Below are positions 35,704 through 44,656 of a stretch of 64,000 bases of DNA, in pieces. This DNA is from Burkholderiaceae bacterium (GTDB lineage Bacteria; Pseudomonadota; Gammaproteobacteria; Burkholderiales; Burkholderiaceae_D): the NCBI GenBank assembly GCA_030158675.1, contig JAOASL010000047.1, positions 43,188 to 107,187 of the forward strand. Direction: 5' to 3'. The position numbers and the translations under genes were made by a program. The notes under the pieces were generated by a model, which made no database searches, was not told the origin of the DNA, and saw nothing but the letters and a program-made list of their open reading frames with translations. Numbering within the stretch: the first letter of the stretch is position 1; each line of letters starts with the position of its first letter.

Positions 35704-36681
35704 TCAACTGCCGCCGCCCTGTTTTTTTGCGCGAGGGTGCGCCGCATCGTAAACCTGGGCGAGTCGCTGGAAATCGAGCGAAGTATAGACCTGAGTCGAC
35801 GCAATCGATGCGTGCCCGAGCATTTCCTGTACTGCACGCAAGTCGCCGGACGACTGCAGCAAGTGGGATGCGAATGAGTGCCTGAGCATGTGCGGATGCA
35901 CATCCGCTGGAATGCCGAGTCTCTGCGCGTGAGCCTTGATCCGCTTCTGTACCTCGCGCGGCGAAATGCGATGCCCGCGCGCAGACAGGAAAAGGGCATA
36001 CGTATCCGCAGGCGGTGTTGGGCGGGATTGCGTCGCGCGTACCGTGAGCCATTCGCGGAGTGCCGTGATCGCGGCTGCACCGACCGGCACACTGCGCCGC
36101 TTGCTTCCTTTGCCGGTCACGATGACTTCGGCAGCGTCGAAGTCGATCCAGCCTTGCGACTCGTGGCCTTCTTCTTTTACGTGCCTGTGATCGAGGCTGG
36201 TCAGTTCGGAAACCCGCAGTCCGCTGGAGTACAGCAATTCGAACATCGCCTTGCTGCAGCATACCTGCGCTGCTCGTTCGCCCGTGTTCAGCGGCTTGCC
36301 CGATACGAGTTTTACCGCATCGTCAACACCGAGCGCCTTCGGCAGCGGTTTCGCGCGCCGAGGTGGCTTGACGCCATCGACCGGGTTGGCAACGATGTCC
36401 TGCTTCAGCGCGAGCCAGCCGAAAAAGCTGCGCCAGGCGGATAGCTTGCGAGCGATCGAGGTGGGTGCCAGTCCGCGCGCATGTAGCTGGCTGGTGAAGC
36501 GGCGAATGTCAACCGGGGTCAGTCTGCCGAATGTGCTGGTTGTCGATTGTTCGGCGAGCAGGTTCGCAAGCTGTTCCAGATCGCGCTGGTAGCTGTCCAG
36601 CGTATGTGGTGAGAGCTTGCGCTGCGTCTGTAGGTACTTTAGGTAGCCGGTAATATCCGGCAAGTTGCCGGGATCAAGCAT
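35704..36681 (-). CDS. xerC: site-specific tyrosine recombinase XerC
   Basis: A 325-residue tyrosine recombinase that, with XerD, resolves chromosome dimers at dif. The N-terminal SAM-like core-binding domain starts YLKYLQTQRKLSPHTLDSY. All six catalytic residues are found: Arg156 (GLRVSEL), Lys191, His264, Arg267 (HMLRHSFASH), His290 (LGHASI) and Tyr299 (QVYTSL). It overlaps nothing and lies four bases after a DUF484 gene on the same strand, the usual neighbour of xerC. Confidence 0.95.
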   Translation of the reverse strand: MLDPGNLPDITGYLKYLQTQRKLSPHTLDSYQRDLEQLANLLAEQSTTSTFGRLTPVDIRRFTSQLHARGLAPTSIARKLSAWRSFFGWLALKQDIVANPVDGVKPPRRAKPLPKALGVDDAVKLVSGKPLNTGERAAQVCCSKAMFELLYSSGLRVSELTSLDHRHVKEEGHESQGWIDFDAAEVIVTGKGSKRRSVPVGAAAITALREWLTVRATQSRPTPPADTYALFLSARGHRISPREVQKRIKAHAQRLGIPADVHPHMLRHSFASHLLQSSGDLRAVQEMLGHASIASTQVYTSLDFQRLAQVYDAAHPRAKKQGGGS

Positions 36682-36685
36682 GTCG

Positions 36686-37351
36686 TCAGACGATCAGACT
36701 TTGCAAGTGAGCGCTGGCGATTTCGCCTATGAGCAACAGAAAGTCAGTCGCTAGCTCAGAGGAAAAGCGCTGCGGATTCGAGGATCCTAGCACCAGCAGA
36801 CCGAAACTCCGGTCGCTGCGACTTTTGCGCAACGGGACCAAGGCTACGGATTGAATAGTTGTTGCGCTATCCAGCCATGGTACACCGGGCTTATCTGCGG
36901 CCGCGCCGCAAAGCGGCAATTTTTGCCGGTCGGTGAACGCAAGTGCATCGCCGGCTTCAGCGGCGAACCACGCGGTCGTATGGTCCGGCTTGACATCCCA
37001 CAGCCGAAGCGATGCAGTCGGTACGTTGAAGCTTTCTTTTAGAGTCCGTAACAGCAACTCCGGCGCATTTGTACGATCTTCGTTGGACAACAGGCGCAGT
37101 ATCCATTGGTGAAGATTGCTCATGATGACATCATTACTTCCGGCATTGCGCGTCAGCGTGGTGAGCTTCAGTTCGAGCTGTCGTAATTTCTCGCGTAGCA
37201 CTTCTACCTGTCGTTCCTGAAGTGACACGGTACGTCCGCCGAGCGAGGTCGTTAGTCTTAATCCGGAAAGCATGTCGGGATGATGCTCGAAAAATTCCGG
37301 GTGCTTTTGCAGGAAAGTGGCAACTGCGTTGGCGTCGGTGAGTTCATTCAT
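36686..37351 (-). CDS. DUF484 (GAF-like) family protein
   Basis: A 221-residue cytoplasmic protein. The N-terminal half FLQKHPEFFEHHPDML and the coiled segment SLQERQVEVLREKLRQLE are the DUF484 hallmark, followed by a GAF-like domain ending FLLLIGEIASAHL. The family usually lies between dapF and xerC; here it is next to xerC, but a porin and a Sel1-repeat gene separate it from dapF. Function unknown. Confidence 0.9.
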   Translation of the reverse strand: MNELTDANAVATFLQKHPEFFEHHPDMLSGLRLTTSLGGRTVSLQERQVEVLREKLRQLELKLTTLTRNAGSNDVIMSNLHQWILRLLSNEDRTNAPELLLRTLKESFNVPTASLRLWDVKPDHTTAWFAAEAGDALAFTDRQKLPLCGAAADKPGVPWLDSATTIQSVALVPLRKSRSDRSFGLLVLGSSNPQRFSSELATDFLLLIGEIASAHLQSLIV

Positions 37352-37460
37352 GAATATCAGCTCGGAGCTTGGTTGGTCTGTGGCGTTCCGTTTCGGACTA
37401 CGGTTGCCAGAAAGAGATTCTACCTGCAGCTCGGCCTAAGCCAGACATTCTCAGTGCGCA

Positions 37461-37487
37461 AAAAAAGGCGGCACCCGAAGGTGCCGC
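37461..37487 (-). terminator. rho-independent terminator of the porin gene
   Basis: An 8-pair stem GCGGCACC/GGTGCCGC with a TTCG loop as read on the minus strand. A run of seven T follows (complement of 37460-37466). It lies about 115 bases beyond the porin stop and before the DUF484 gene. Confidence 0.9.
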
Positions 37488-37601
37488 AAAAGAGAGGAGA
37501 TTAAATTCGCAGATGACTCTGCAGGCTGAAACCAGCCTATCCATCGCCTTCCCAAAACTGCTTGGGCAGGTGACGAATTCTTTCGGGCAGCCGCCCGGAA
37601 A

Positions 37602-38693
37602 TCAGAACGTGTGGCGAACGCCCAGATTGAAAGCTTTGTTGCCCGTGCCGTTTTCCGAGTTGTTGCCTACGGTGTATTTCGCGTTGCCGTCGTTGCTGAT
37701 GCTTCCATAGGCCGCATACAAGTTGGTGCGCTTGGATAATGAGTAGGTGTAACCTAGGCCCCATTGGTTCGCGTCATCGCCATCGGTTGCGCCGCGACCT
37801 GTCTTCCTGATGTAAGACGCAATAAACTTGTGCGGGCCGTAAGGTACGGTTGTGCCGATCAAGAAATCTCGGCTTTTGCCAATAAACCAGTCATTGTCAG
37901 CGTAGGCTGCAAAGACTTTAGCAACGCCAAAGTCATAATTTGCTGCCAGCAGCACACTTTCCATCTTGTCGGTATCGATGCGATTGTTCTTGCGGTAGTA
38001 CGCGACGCTGACATTCAATGAACTGCTGCTGTAGCCGGCCGAAGCGGTCAGGATGCGGCTGGCAGCACTGTTGCCAGCAATTTCACCGAATCCATAAGCG
38101 ATTTCACCACTGAAGCCGTTTTTCAGCGGCATTGTGTATTTGATCGCATTGTTCATGCGAATCACTCGATCGGGCTCGGCACCTACCGAGGCCGGGTCGG
38201 TCGCTGCTGGTAAGCCGGCCGGTACGGCCGGCGGCAGCATGAGGTTTTGCGCGTTGCCAGCCAGTCCGGAAGCAAATGGATCGGCGATCTGGTTAAGCGT
38301 CAGAAAGTACGAGGTGTACTGACGTCCAAGGGCGACGGTGCCCCAATCGTTCTGGAGGCCGATGAAGCTTTGCCGGGCAAACGCGAGGTTGCCTTGATTG
38401 AAGCCGCCGCTATCACCTGCGATACCGGTTTCAAGAACGAACAAGCCTTTCAGGCCACCGCCGAGATCTTCCGTGCCTTTGAAGCCAAGGCGCGTGCCCG
38501 ACTGAGCGCCACTGCTCAGCTTGTTACCTGCAGGGAGAATCGCAGCACCGGTGCCAGTCGAGAGGCCGGCCACAGTGCCTGTCTCTCGGACGAATCCCAT
38601 ATCGACGACGCCATATATTTCGACGGTCGTTTCCGCATACGCCGTGCCGGTCAGTGCGCCGGCAATCGCCAGCGCAATATGCAGTTTTTTCAT
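37602..38693 (-). CDS. general outer-membrane porin (OmpC/Omp32-like, trimeric type)
   Basis: A 363-residue porin with a signal peptide (residues 1-20, ending GTAYA), a first strand TTVEIYGVVDMGF, and the betaproteobacterial porin motif LGFKGTEDLGGGLKGLFVLE with FARQSFIGLQNDWGTVALGRQYT. The chain ends in a strand closing with Phe (GVRHTF), the outer-membrane assembly signal. It makes a 16-strand channel for small solutes. A GGGGA ribosome site precedes the ATG. It is divergent from the Sel1 gene and ends at a strong terminator. Confidence 0.95.
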   Translation of the reverse strand: MKKLHIALAIAGALTGTAYAETTVEIYGVVDMGFVRETGTVAGLSTGTGAAILPAGNKLSSGAQSGTRLGFKGTEDLGGGLKGLFVLETGIAGDSGGFNQGNLAFARQSFIGLQNDWGTVALGRQYTSYFLTLNQIADPFASGLAGNAQNLMLPPAVPAGLPAATDPASVGAEPDRVIRMNNAIKYTMPLKNGFSGEIAYGFGEIAGNSAASRILTASAGYSSSSLNVSVAYYRKNNRIDTDKMESVLLAANYDFGVAKVFAAYADNDWFIGKSRDFLIGTTVPYGPHKFIASYIRKTGRGATDGDDANQWGLGYTYSLSKRTNLYAAYGSISNDGNAKYTVGNNSENGTGNKAFNLGVRHTF

Positions 38694-38933
38694 CGTGTCA
38701 TCCCCAGTAAAAGTTTTTGAGCAATCCGCGTGAATCGGATGTGCTGAAAGTTAATTGCTATTCTGAAAATGACGCGAAGCTCAGCTTTCCTGCAAAACCT
38801 CGCTTGGATCAAGCGTTGGGGATTTGCAAAGCTTGTTGTTTTATTAGCACCCCTTCGCGTTGACTCAATTCAGCTGAGGCCGCAGAGTTCGAATGTTTTC
38901 GTTTTGATAATTCTGTCGCACACTTCTCCCCTG

Positions 38934-40490
38934 ATGGCCAATCGTGAAGAATTGCTGATCATCCGCGCAGCACGCGCCGGACAAGCGCAGGCACAGCTTG
39001 CATTGGGAAAACGCTATCTTTTTGGCAGCGCGAGTTTGCCGCAAAGTCAGGCAACTGCGCTGCACTGGCTGGAAAAGGCAGCCGAGCAAAATCAGCAGGA
39101 GGCATGGGTTCTGATTGGCGAAAATGTGTCGTTCAATGTCGCCTGCCAGCATGGTGACCCGCTGCGGGTCGCCTTGTGGTACGAGCGTGCGTTCGAGGGC
39201 GGCTCCGCACGTGCCGGACTTGTGCTGGCAATGCTTGTGTTTTACAGCTGGGCACGCGCCGACCAGACGCTTCGTCAGAAATCTATGCGCGCCCTGAAAA
39301 CTTCAGCAGAATTTGGCTTGGCCGATGCACAGTGGCTATACGCGCAGCAGCTGGGCATGCATGACCTGCTTACCAGCAAAGAAACGCCGGACATGTCGCC
39401 GCAGCAGCAACAAAGACGGGACACAGTGCTCGAGTGGGCGGCCAACGCTGCACGGGGTGGCGTAGCGGACGCGCAGATGGCTCTTGCGAACCATGCCTGG
39501 CTCAACGGTAACTTCCTGAAATTCATGTTCTGGGCGCTGCCCGTAGCGCAGGAAACAGATCGGCGCAATAGCAGCATGCAATCGCGCCGCCGACCTTACA
39601 CCGGCAAGGAACTCGACCTGCTGACACGTTGTGCACAAGCGATGCAGGCTGTTGCTGACCCAAACGTAAAATTGATCGAACGTTATTTGCGCATTGGTGC
39701 CGAGGGAGGCGACATCAATGCCGAACTTGCGTACGGCCTGTGGATTGCGCGGATGGACGAGCACGGCAATCGTGTGCCAGGGATTCCCGGCGTCGCGCAT
39801 TACAAAAAGGCGATCCGATGGCTCTCACTTGCCGCCGACCAGGGCAACGCCGCTGCATGGTTTGCGGTTTCACGCATCTACTTGAAGCCCGAATTTTCGC
39901 GCAGGAGCATTGCCGAATCGCGCCGTCATCTGGAGATGGCGGCCGTCGCGGGCCATGAGCGAGCCCAGCTTGAACTGGGCCTGGTTGCCTGGCGCGCACG
40001 GCGTATCGAGGTGCGCGCGGATATTCGTGCGGTGTACTGGCTGCAGAAGGCAGCCGGGCAGGGCAACGACGAGGCCAGGGGCCTGCTTGACAAGATCGCG
40101 CCACCGGTACGCAAGGCCGAGTGGGCTGTCATGGCACGGACAGCATTCAATCGCGAGATCAGCAGTCAGTATCCGTTCCTTGCCGCGCGCATCGAGCTGG
40201 CCTACTGGTTCGGGTTGACGCGCGCGGAGGCATTGCTGATGGATGTCGAATCGTCAGATCATGGCCACTGCCTTGAGATCGATATTCGCAGCGTGCACCC
40301 GCGCAGCCGGCGCCGTTTGATCCAAGTACTGACCGGCGACCAGCGACAGGCACTGGATCGTGCAGCCAGAATGTTCGACGCTGCCGAGGCTGGCGGCGAA
40401 CTGGGGCCTGAGGGCACTTACCGCCAGCGGCTATATCGATTCCGAACGTTGATTTCGCAGCGGCGCGCGCACGCGAGCCGGCGCGCCTGA
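38934..40490 (+). CDS. Sel1-like tetratricopeptide repeat protein
   Basis: About 518 residues from the ATG at 38934 (MANREELLIIRAARAGQ); an ATG 55 codons upstream has a poor context. It is built of Sel1-like helical repeats with the A-x-x-x-L-G-x-x-Y pattern (AQLALGKRYLFG, WLEKAAEQNQQEAWVLIG, ARAGLVLAML, AQLELGLVAWRAR, YWLQKAAGQGNDEARGLL). The C-terminal 130 residues are not repeat-like. There is no clear signal peptide. Such proteins act as scaffolds; the partner is unknown. It lies between the porin and dapF, outside the usual arrangement. Confidence 0.75.
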   Translation: MANREELLIIRAARAGQAQAQLALGKRYLFGSASLPQSQATALHWLEKAAEQNQQEAWVLIGENVSFNVACQHGDPLRVALWYERAFEGGSARAGLVLAMLVFYSWARADQTLRQKSMRALKTSAEFGLADAQWLYAQQLGMHDLLTSKETPDMSPQQQQRRDTVLEWAANAARGGVADAQMALANHAWLNGNFLKFMFWALPVAQETDRRNSSMQSRRRPYTGKELDLLTRCAQAMQAVADPNVKLIERYLRIGAEGGDINAELAYGLWIARMDEHGNRVPGIPGVAHYKKAIRWLSLAADQGNAAAWFAVSRIYLKPEFSRRSIAESRRHLEMAAVAGHERAQLELGLVAWRARRIEVRADIRAVYWLQKAAGQGNDEARGLLDKIAPPVRKAEWAVMARTAFNREISSQYPFLAARIELAYWFGLTRAEALLMDVESSDHGHCLEIDIRSVHPRSRRRLIQVLTGDQRQALDRAARMFDAAEAGGELGPEGTYRQRLYRFRTLISQRRAHASRRA

Positions 40491-40512
40491 GCCCGGCACG
40501 CCATCCTGCACG

Positions 40513-41364
40513 TCAGATTTCGCAACTGCCTTCGAAGACGCTGACTGCCGGGCCAGTCAGCATCACTGGCGAATCACCGCCGTCCCAGGCAATCGACAAC
40601 TGACCACCGCGCGTCGATACGGCCACCGGCGAATCCAGCAAGCCGAGCCGGATGCCCGCCACCACTGCCGCGCAGGCGCCAGTGCCGCAGGCGAGCGTCT
40701 CACCGGCACCGCGCTCGAACACACGCAAACGTAGTGCATGTCTGTCGAAAACTTGCATGAACCCCGCGTTGACCCGTTTCGGAAAGCGCGGATGATTTTC
40801 GATTGCCGGGCCATCGCGCAATACCGGCGCGTTGTCTACATCATCCACGATCTGCACGGCATGCGGGTTGCCCATTGATAGCACGACGACCTCGTTCATG
40901 TGGCCGTGAATCTCCAGAGGCCATACGCTTGTGCCATTGACCGTCCGGTCGGGCAGACCAGCGCTGTCAAATGGCACGCGCGCCAGATCAAACACCGGCG
41001 CGCCCATGTCGACCGTGATGCGGCCGTCGTCTTCGAGACGGGGCGTAATCACGCCGGACATGGTCTCGACACGGATCTCGCGCTTTTCGGTCAGGCCCTT
41101 GTCGACCACGAATTTGACGAAGGCGCGCGCGCCATTGCCACACTGCTCGACTTCGCCACCATCGGCATTGAAGATGCGATAGCGGAAGTCGACATCAGGT
41201 CTTGTTGGTCGTTCGACCACCAGGATCTGGTCTGCGCCGATGCCAAAGCGTCGATCCGCGATCCGGCGCCACTGCTCCGGCGTGAAATTGACTTGCTGGT
41301 TGATTGCGTCGACTACGACGAAATCATTACCGGCGCCGTGCATCTTGGTGAATTTAAGTGTCAT
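40513..41364 (-). CDS. dapF: diaminopimelate epimerase
   Basis: Converts LL- to meso-diaminopimelate for lysine and peptidoglycan. It has 283 residues with the two catalytic cysteines in [12 protein letters not shown] and [13 protein letters not shown]. The start [16 protein letters not shown] and the substrate segment [12 protein letters not shown] fit the family. It is transcribed after the lpxL-like genes with a three-base gap. Confidence 0.97.
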   Translation of the reverse strand: MTLKFTKMHGAGNDFVVVDAINQQVNFTPEQWRRIADRRFGIGADQILVVERPTRPDVDFRYRIFNADGGEVEQCGNGARAFVKFVVDKGLTEKREIRVETMSGVITPRLEDDGRITVDMGAPVFDLARVPFDSAGLPDRTVNGTSVWPLEIHGHMNEVVVLSMGNPHAVQIVDDVDNAPVLRDGPAIENHPRFPKRVNAGFMQVFDRHALRLRVFERGAGETLACGTGACAAVVAGIRLGLLDSPVAVSTRGGQLSIAWDGGDSPVMLTGPAVSVFEGSCEI

Positions 41365-41367
41365 CGC

Positions 41368-42270
41368 CTATCTCGAACGTTGCGTTTTTCTGTAGACCGG
41401 CGGCATGCCGGGCGGTCGGGTCTTGAAGCGCTTATGCGACCAGAAGTACTCGGACGGCGCTTCACGAATGCGGTCTTCGATGAAGGCTATCATCCGCCGC
41501 GTCGCCGCCTCGATATCGTCACCGGGAAAGTTTTCCCAGACCGGGTGAAACTTTACCTCCCAGCCGCGAAAGTCCGGCAAGAAGCGAGTCGTGACCGGAA
41601 TGACCTGACCTGCGGTTGCTGCCGCCAGCCGGGCTGGCGCGGCCAGCGTCGCGGCCGGCACGCCGAAGAAGGGAACGAAGATCGATTCTTTCCGGCCGAA
41701 ATCCAGGTCGGGCAGCATCAGAAAAGGCCGGCCGCCGCGCATGGCGCGGATGATTGGCTTGATGCCTGCCTTGCGCGACAGCAGGAACTGTTCTTTCTCT
41801 GCCTCGGACGCAAAGCGCGCGCGGCCCTTGCGCAGCGCCGCGTCGAATACCTTGCTGCTGCGTTGCCTCGAATAGATCGAACACAGCGGTCCGGCCATCG
41901 TGATCGCCGCTCCGGCCACCTCAAGGCAAACGAAATGCGGGCACAGGAAGATGGTCGGCTGTGCCGCTGCCTGCGTCGTCGGCACAGCTGGCACTACATG
42001 GATCAGGCGCCGTAGCCGGTCCGGTGAGGCCCACCAGAGGACTGCGCGTTCGAGCACGCTGCGCGCATAGCCCTGAAAATGTGCGCGTGCGATCGCGTAG
42101 CGCTCGTGTGCCGGCATCTCGGGAAAGCACAGCGCCAGATTGGTCAGCGTAATGTGACGACGCTCGCGCAGCAGCACGAACAGCAAGTTGCCCAGCGCCT
42201 TGCCGATGCGCCCCAGCACGGGCAGCGGCAGCCAGTGCAGCAGCCACATCAGAGCCAGCAATATTCTCAT
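41368..42270 (-). CDS. lysophospholipid/lauroyl acyltransferase, LpxL-type
   Basis: A 300-residue inner-membrane acyltransferase that adds a secondary acyl chain to Kdo2-lipid IVA. Visible are the N-terminal helix (LLALMWLLHWLPLPVLG), the catalytic H-x4-E in CPHFVCLE, and the later segments GRPFLMLPDLDFGRKESIFVPFFGVPAAT and a C-terminal EDRIREAPSEYFWSHKRFKTRP. The last segment is the terminal signature of HtrB/LpxL. It overlaps its upstream paralogue by four bases. Confidence 0.9.
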   Translation of the reverse strand: MRILLALMWLLHWLPLPVLGRIGKALGNLLFVLLRERRHITLTNLALCFPEMPAHERYAIARAHFQGYARSVLERAVLWWASPDRLRRLIHVVPAVPTTQAAAQPTIFLCPHFVCLEVAGAAITMAGPLCSIYSRQRSSKVFDAALRKGRARFASEAEKEQFLLSRKAGIKPIIRAMRGGRPFLMLPDLDFGRKESIFVPFFGVPAATLAAPARLAAATAGQVIPVTTRFLPDFRGWEVKFHPVWENFPGDDIEAATRRMIAFIEDRIREAPSEYFWSHKRFKTRPPGMPPVYRKTQRSR

Positions 42271-43151
42271 GCGCCCACTCCTGAGGCTCGCACGGGCGGC
42301 TTGCCCTTGTAACGGTTATAGCTCCAGAAATACTGCGCCGGACAGCGCGCGATCAGCGCTTCCATTGCTGCATTGATCGTGCGCGCCTGCTGCTCAGGCG
42401 TGCCATTCAGTGACTGCTCGAAGCGCACGAAACGTAGCGCGAATCCGCGGCCGTGCGGCAGGCGTTCTGCATAGCACAGTACCAGCGGTGCGCCGCTCAT
42501 CTGCTGCAGCTTGGCCGGCAATGTCATCGTGTACGCTGGTCTGTCAAAAAAGTCCGTCCATACACCTTCGCCGGCACCGGGCACCTGATCCGGCAGCAAG
42601 CCGATCGCGCCGCCGCTCCTGAGCGTTTTCAGCAGCGTGCGCACACCAGCAAGATTGGCCGGTGCCAGCGACAGACCCTCCCGGGCGCGCGCTTGTTCGA
42701 GCAGAGGGCGCAGCACTGCTTTTCGCGGTGGCCGGTACAGTGCGGTCAGGGGCGTACGGCTGGCGATGGCCTGCGCAATGATCTCGAAACAGCCGAGGTG
42801 GGGCGTCAGGAAGATCGTACCCTTACTGCCGTCCAGCGCCTCCTGTGCGACCTCCCAGTCATGCAGCGTGGCCGAACGCAGCACGCGCTGCGGACGTGCG
42901 CACCAGATGAATGGTAGCTCCAGCACACTTTTGCCGGCCTCAGCGATCGCGATGGGCAGCAGGTTCAGGTAACCGGCGCGCTGCAGGTTGTCACGCATGC
43001 GGCGACGGTAGGTGGGCGACGCGGCGTAGACGACCCAGCCGGCGGCAGCGCCGACGGCGTGCAATAGCGGCAGCGGCAGCACGGAAAGGAATTGAAACAG
43101 GCGGAGCAGCATGCGGGAAAGCGGGGGAGTGGTTTTGCTGAAGTAGGGCAA
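42267..43151 (-). CDS. second lysophospholipid acyltransferase, LpxL/LpxM-type
   Basis: A 294-residue paralogue of the next gene with the same architecture: N-terminal helix, H-x4-E in TPHLGCFE, GGAIGLLPDQVPGAGEGVWTDFFD, and the terminal CPAQYFWSYNRYK. The two enzymes in tandem probably add the two secondary acyl chains of lipid A in order, but which chain each adds cannot be read from sequence. It starts 1 base pair region upstream of the metK promoter, on the opposite strand, and is divergent from metK. Confidence 0.88.
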   Translation of the reverse strand: MPYFSKTTPPLSRMLLRLFQFLSVLPLPLLHAVGAAAGWVVYAASPTYRRRMRDNLQRAGYLNLLPIAIAEAGKSVLELPFIWCARPQRVLRSATLHDWEVAQEALDGSKGTIFLTPHLGCFEIIAQAIASRTPLTALYRPPRKAVLRPLLEQARAREGLSLAPANLAGVRTLLKTLRSGGAIGLLPDQVPGAGEGVWTDFFDRPAYTMTLPAKLQQMSGAPLVLCYAERLPHGRGFALRFVRFEQSLNGTPEQQARTINAAMEALIARCPAQYFWSYNRYKGKPPVRASGVGA

Positions 43152-43163
43152 GTTGCGTAAAAT
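43135..43163 (+). promoter_or_regulatory. metK: sigma-70 promoter of metK
   Basis: TTGCTG and TAAAAT are separated by exactly 17 bases, so transcription should start near 43170, a few bases before the candidate SAM-II aptamer. It lies on the opposite strand to the start of the divergent acyltransferase. Confidence 0.65.
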
Positions 43164-43174
43164 AGCACGCGTCT

Positions 43175-43231
43175 ACACCGCCGAGTTAATTGGACAACTT
43201 GCGAGGCGGTCTACAAATCTCGCTAAAGCGT
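43175..43231 (+). promoter_or_regulatory. candidate SAM-II-like riboswitch in the metK leader
   Basis: The metK leader has the layout of the SAM-II aptamer. Stem P1 is ACCGCC (43177-43182) with GGCGGT (43205-43210). The loop between ends AATTGGACAACTTGC, similar to the conserved GATTTGG...ATTGC. After P1 comes an A-rich linker CTACAAAT and then GCTAAAG (43222-43228), which can pair back with CTTGC in the loop to form the H-type pseudoknot of SAM-II. The aptamer would start at the predicted transcript end and lies 58 bases before the metK ATG. The identification is from pattern memory; SAM-II is mostly described from Alphaproteobacteria. Confidence 0.6.
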
Positions 43232-43288
43232 CGCAGGCTCACTTGGCTGACCGCGACACTATGTCAACTTTCATTGCCGGGAGCTTGC

Positions 43289-44452
43289 ATGTCGAACGAA
43301 TATCTTTTTACTTCCGAGTCGGTGTCCGAGGGTCATCCGGACAAAGTCGCCGACCAGATTTCCGATGCCATCCTCGATGCGATCCTGACGCAGGACCCGC
43401 GTGCGCGCGTCGCCGCCGAGACGCTCTGTAACACGGGTCTCGTGGTGCTGGCCGGTGAGATCACCACGACCGCCAACGTCGACTACATCCGCGTCGCTCG
43501 CGACACGCTGAAGGAAATCGGCTACGACAATACCGAGTACGGCATCGATTACAAGGGCTGCGCGGTGCTGGTTGCGTATGACAAGCAGTCGCCCGATATC
43601 GCGCAGGGCGTTGATGAAGGCAAGGGCCTCGACCTCGACCAAGGCGCGGGCGACCAGGGCTTGATGTTCGGCTATGCCTGCACCGAGACGCCGGACCTGA
43701 TGCCGGCCGCGATCTACTACGCGCATCGCATCGTCGAGCGGCAATCTCAGTTGCGCAAGGACGGCCGCCTGCCCTGGCTGCGCCCGGACGCCAAGTCGCA
43801 GGTGACCTTGAAATATGTGGACGGCAAACCTGTCGCCATCGACACCATCGTGCTGTCGACGCAGCATGCGCCAGAAATGGAGCACAAGCAGATCGAGGAA
43901 GCGGCGATCGAAATGATCATCAAGCCGGTGGTGCCGTCCGAGTGGCTGAAGAACACGCGCTATCTCGTCAACCCGACCGGTCGCTTCGTGATCGGCGGAC
44001 CGCAAGGCGACTGCGGCCTGACCGGCCGCAAGATCATCGTCGACACCTATGGCGGCGCTGCGCCGCATGGCGGTGGTGCATTTTCGGGCAAGGATCCGTC
44101 GAAGGTCGACCGGTCAGCTGCTTACGCCGGCCGCTACGTTGCGAAGAATGTGGTCGCCGCCGGCCTCGCGGACAAGTGCCAGATCCAGATTTCCTATGCG
44201 ATCGGCATTGCGAAGCCGACCTCGGTGATGGTCACGACCTTCGGCACCGGCAAGATCAGCGACCGGAAGATCGAAGAGCTCGTTCGCGAGTACTTCGATC
44301 TGCGTCCGAAAGGCATCGTGCAGATGCTCGACCTGCTGCGTCCGATCTATCGCAAGACCGCAGCCTACGGTCACTTCGGCCGCGACGAACCCGAGTTCAG
44401 CTGGGAGCGCACCGACAAGGCCGCTGCGCTAAAGGCGGCAGCCGGACTGTAA
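43289..44452 (+). CDS. metK: S-adenosylmethionine synthetase
   Basis: Makes SAM from methionine and ATP. The ATG at 43289 ([20 protein letters not shown]) gives 387 residues, the family length; the frame extends upstream across the leader without similarity. Motifs: [16 protein letters not shown], the methionine/ATP loop [14 protein letters not shown], and the P-loop-like [19 protein letters not shown]. It has its own promoter, leader and terminator, so it is a single-gene unit and likely controlled by its product. Confidence 0.98.
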   Translation: MSNEYLFTSESVSEGHPDKVADQISDAILDAILTQDPRARVAAETLCNTGLVVLAGEITTTANVDYIRVARDTLKEIGYDNTEYGIDYKGCAVLVAYDKQSPDIAQGVDEGKGLDLDQGAGDQGLMFGYACTETPDLMPAAIYYAHRIVERQSQLRKDGRLPWLRPDAKSQVTLKYVDGKPVAIDTIVLSTQHAPEMEHKQIEEAAIEMIIKPVVPSEWLKNTRYLVNPTGRFVIGGPQGDCGLTGRKIIVDTYGGAAPHGGGAFSGKDPSKVDRSAAYAGRYVAKNVVAAGLADKCQIQISYAIGIAKPTSVMVTTFGTGKISDRKIEELVREYFDLRPKGIVQMLDLLRPIYRKTAAYGHFGRDEPEFSWERTDKAAALKAAAGL

Positions 44453-44471
44453 GCGGTACGCCGCTATTCCG

Positions 44472-44498
44472 ACGGGCAGCTAATCCTGCCCGTTTTTT
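44472..44498 (+). terminator. rho-independent terminator of metK
   Basis: An 8-pair stem ACGGGCAG/CTGCCCGT with a six-base loop, followed by six T, 19 bases after the metK stop. Confidence 0.92.
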
Positions 44499-44656
44499 CG
44501 TTTTGAAAAAAATGCATCAGGCCTGGCCGCCGATGGCGCGTTGAGGCATTGTCATTCTCCCGAATTAAGCGGGTTTTCCCTCTGACCAGCACCGAGTGCG
44601 CGATTTCCTGATCGCTACAGTGAGCGGCTTCGACACTGCAGCCTCAGGAATTCGAG

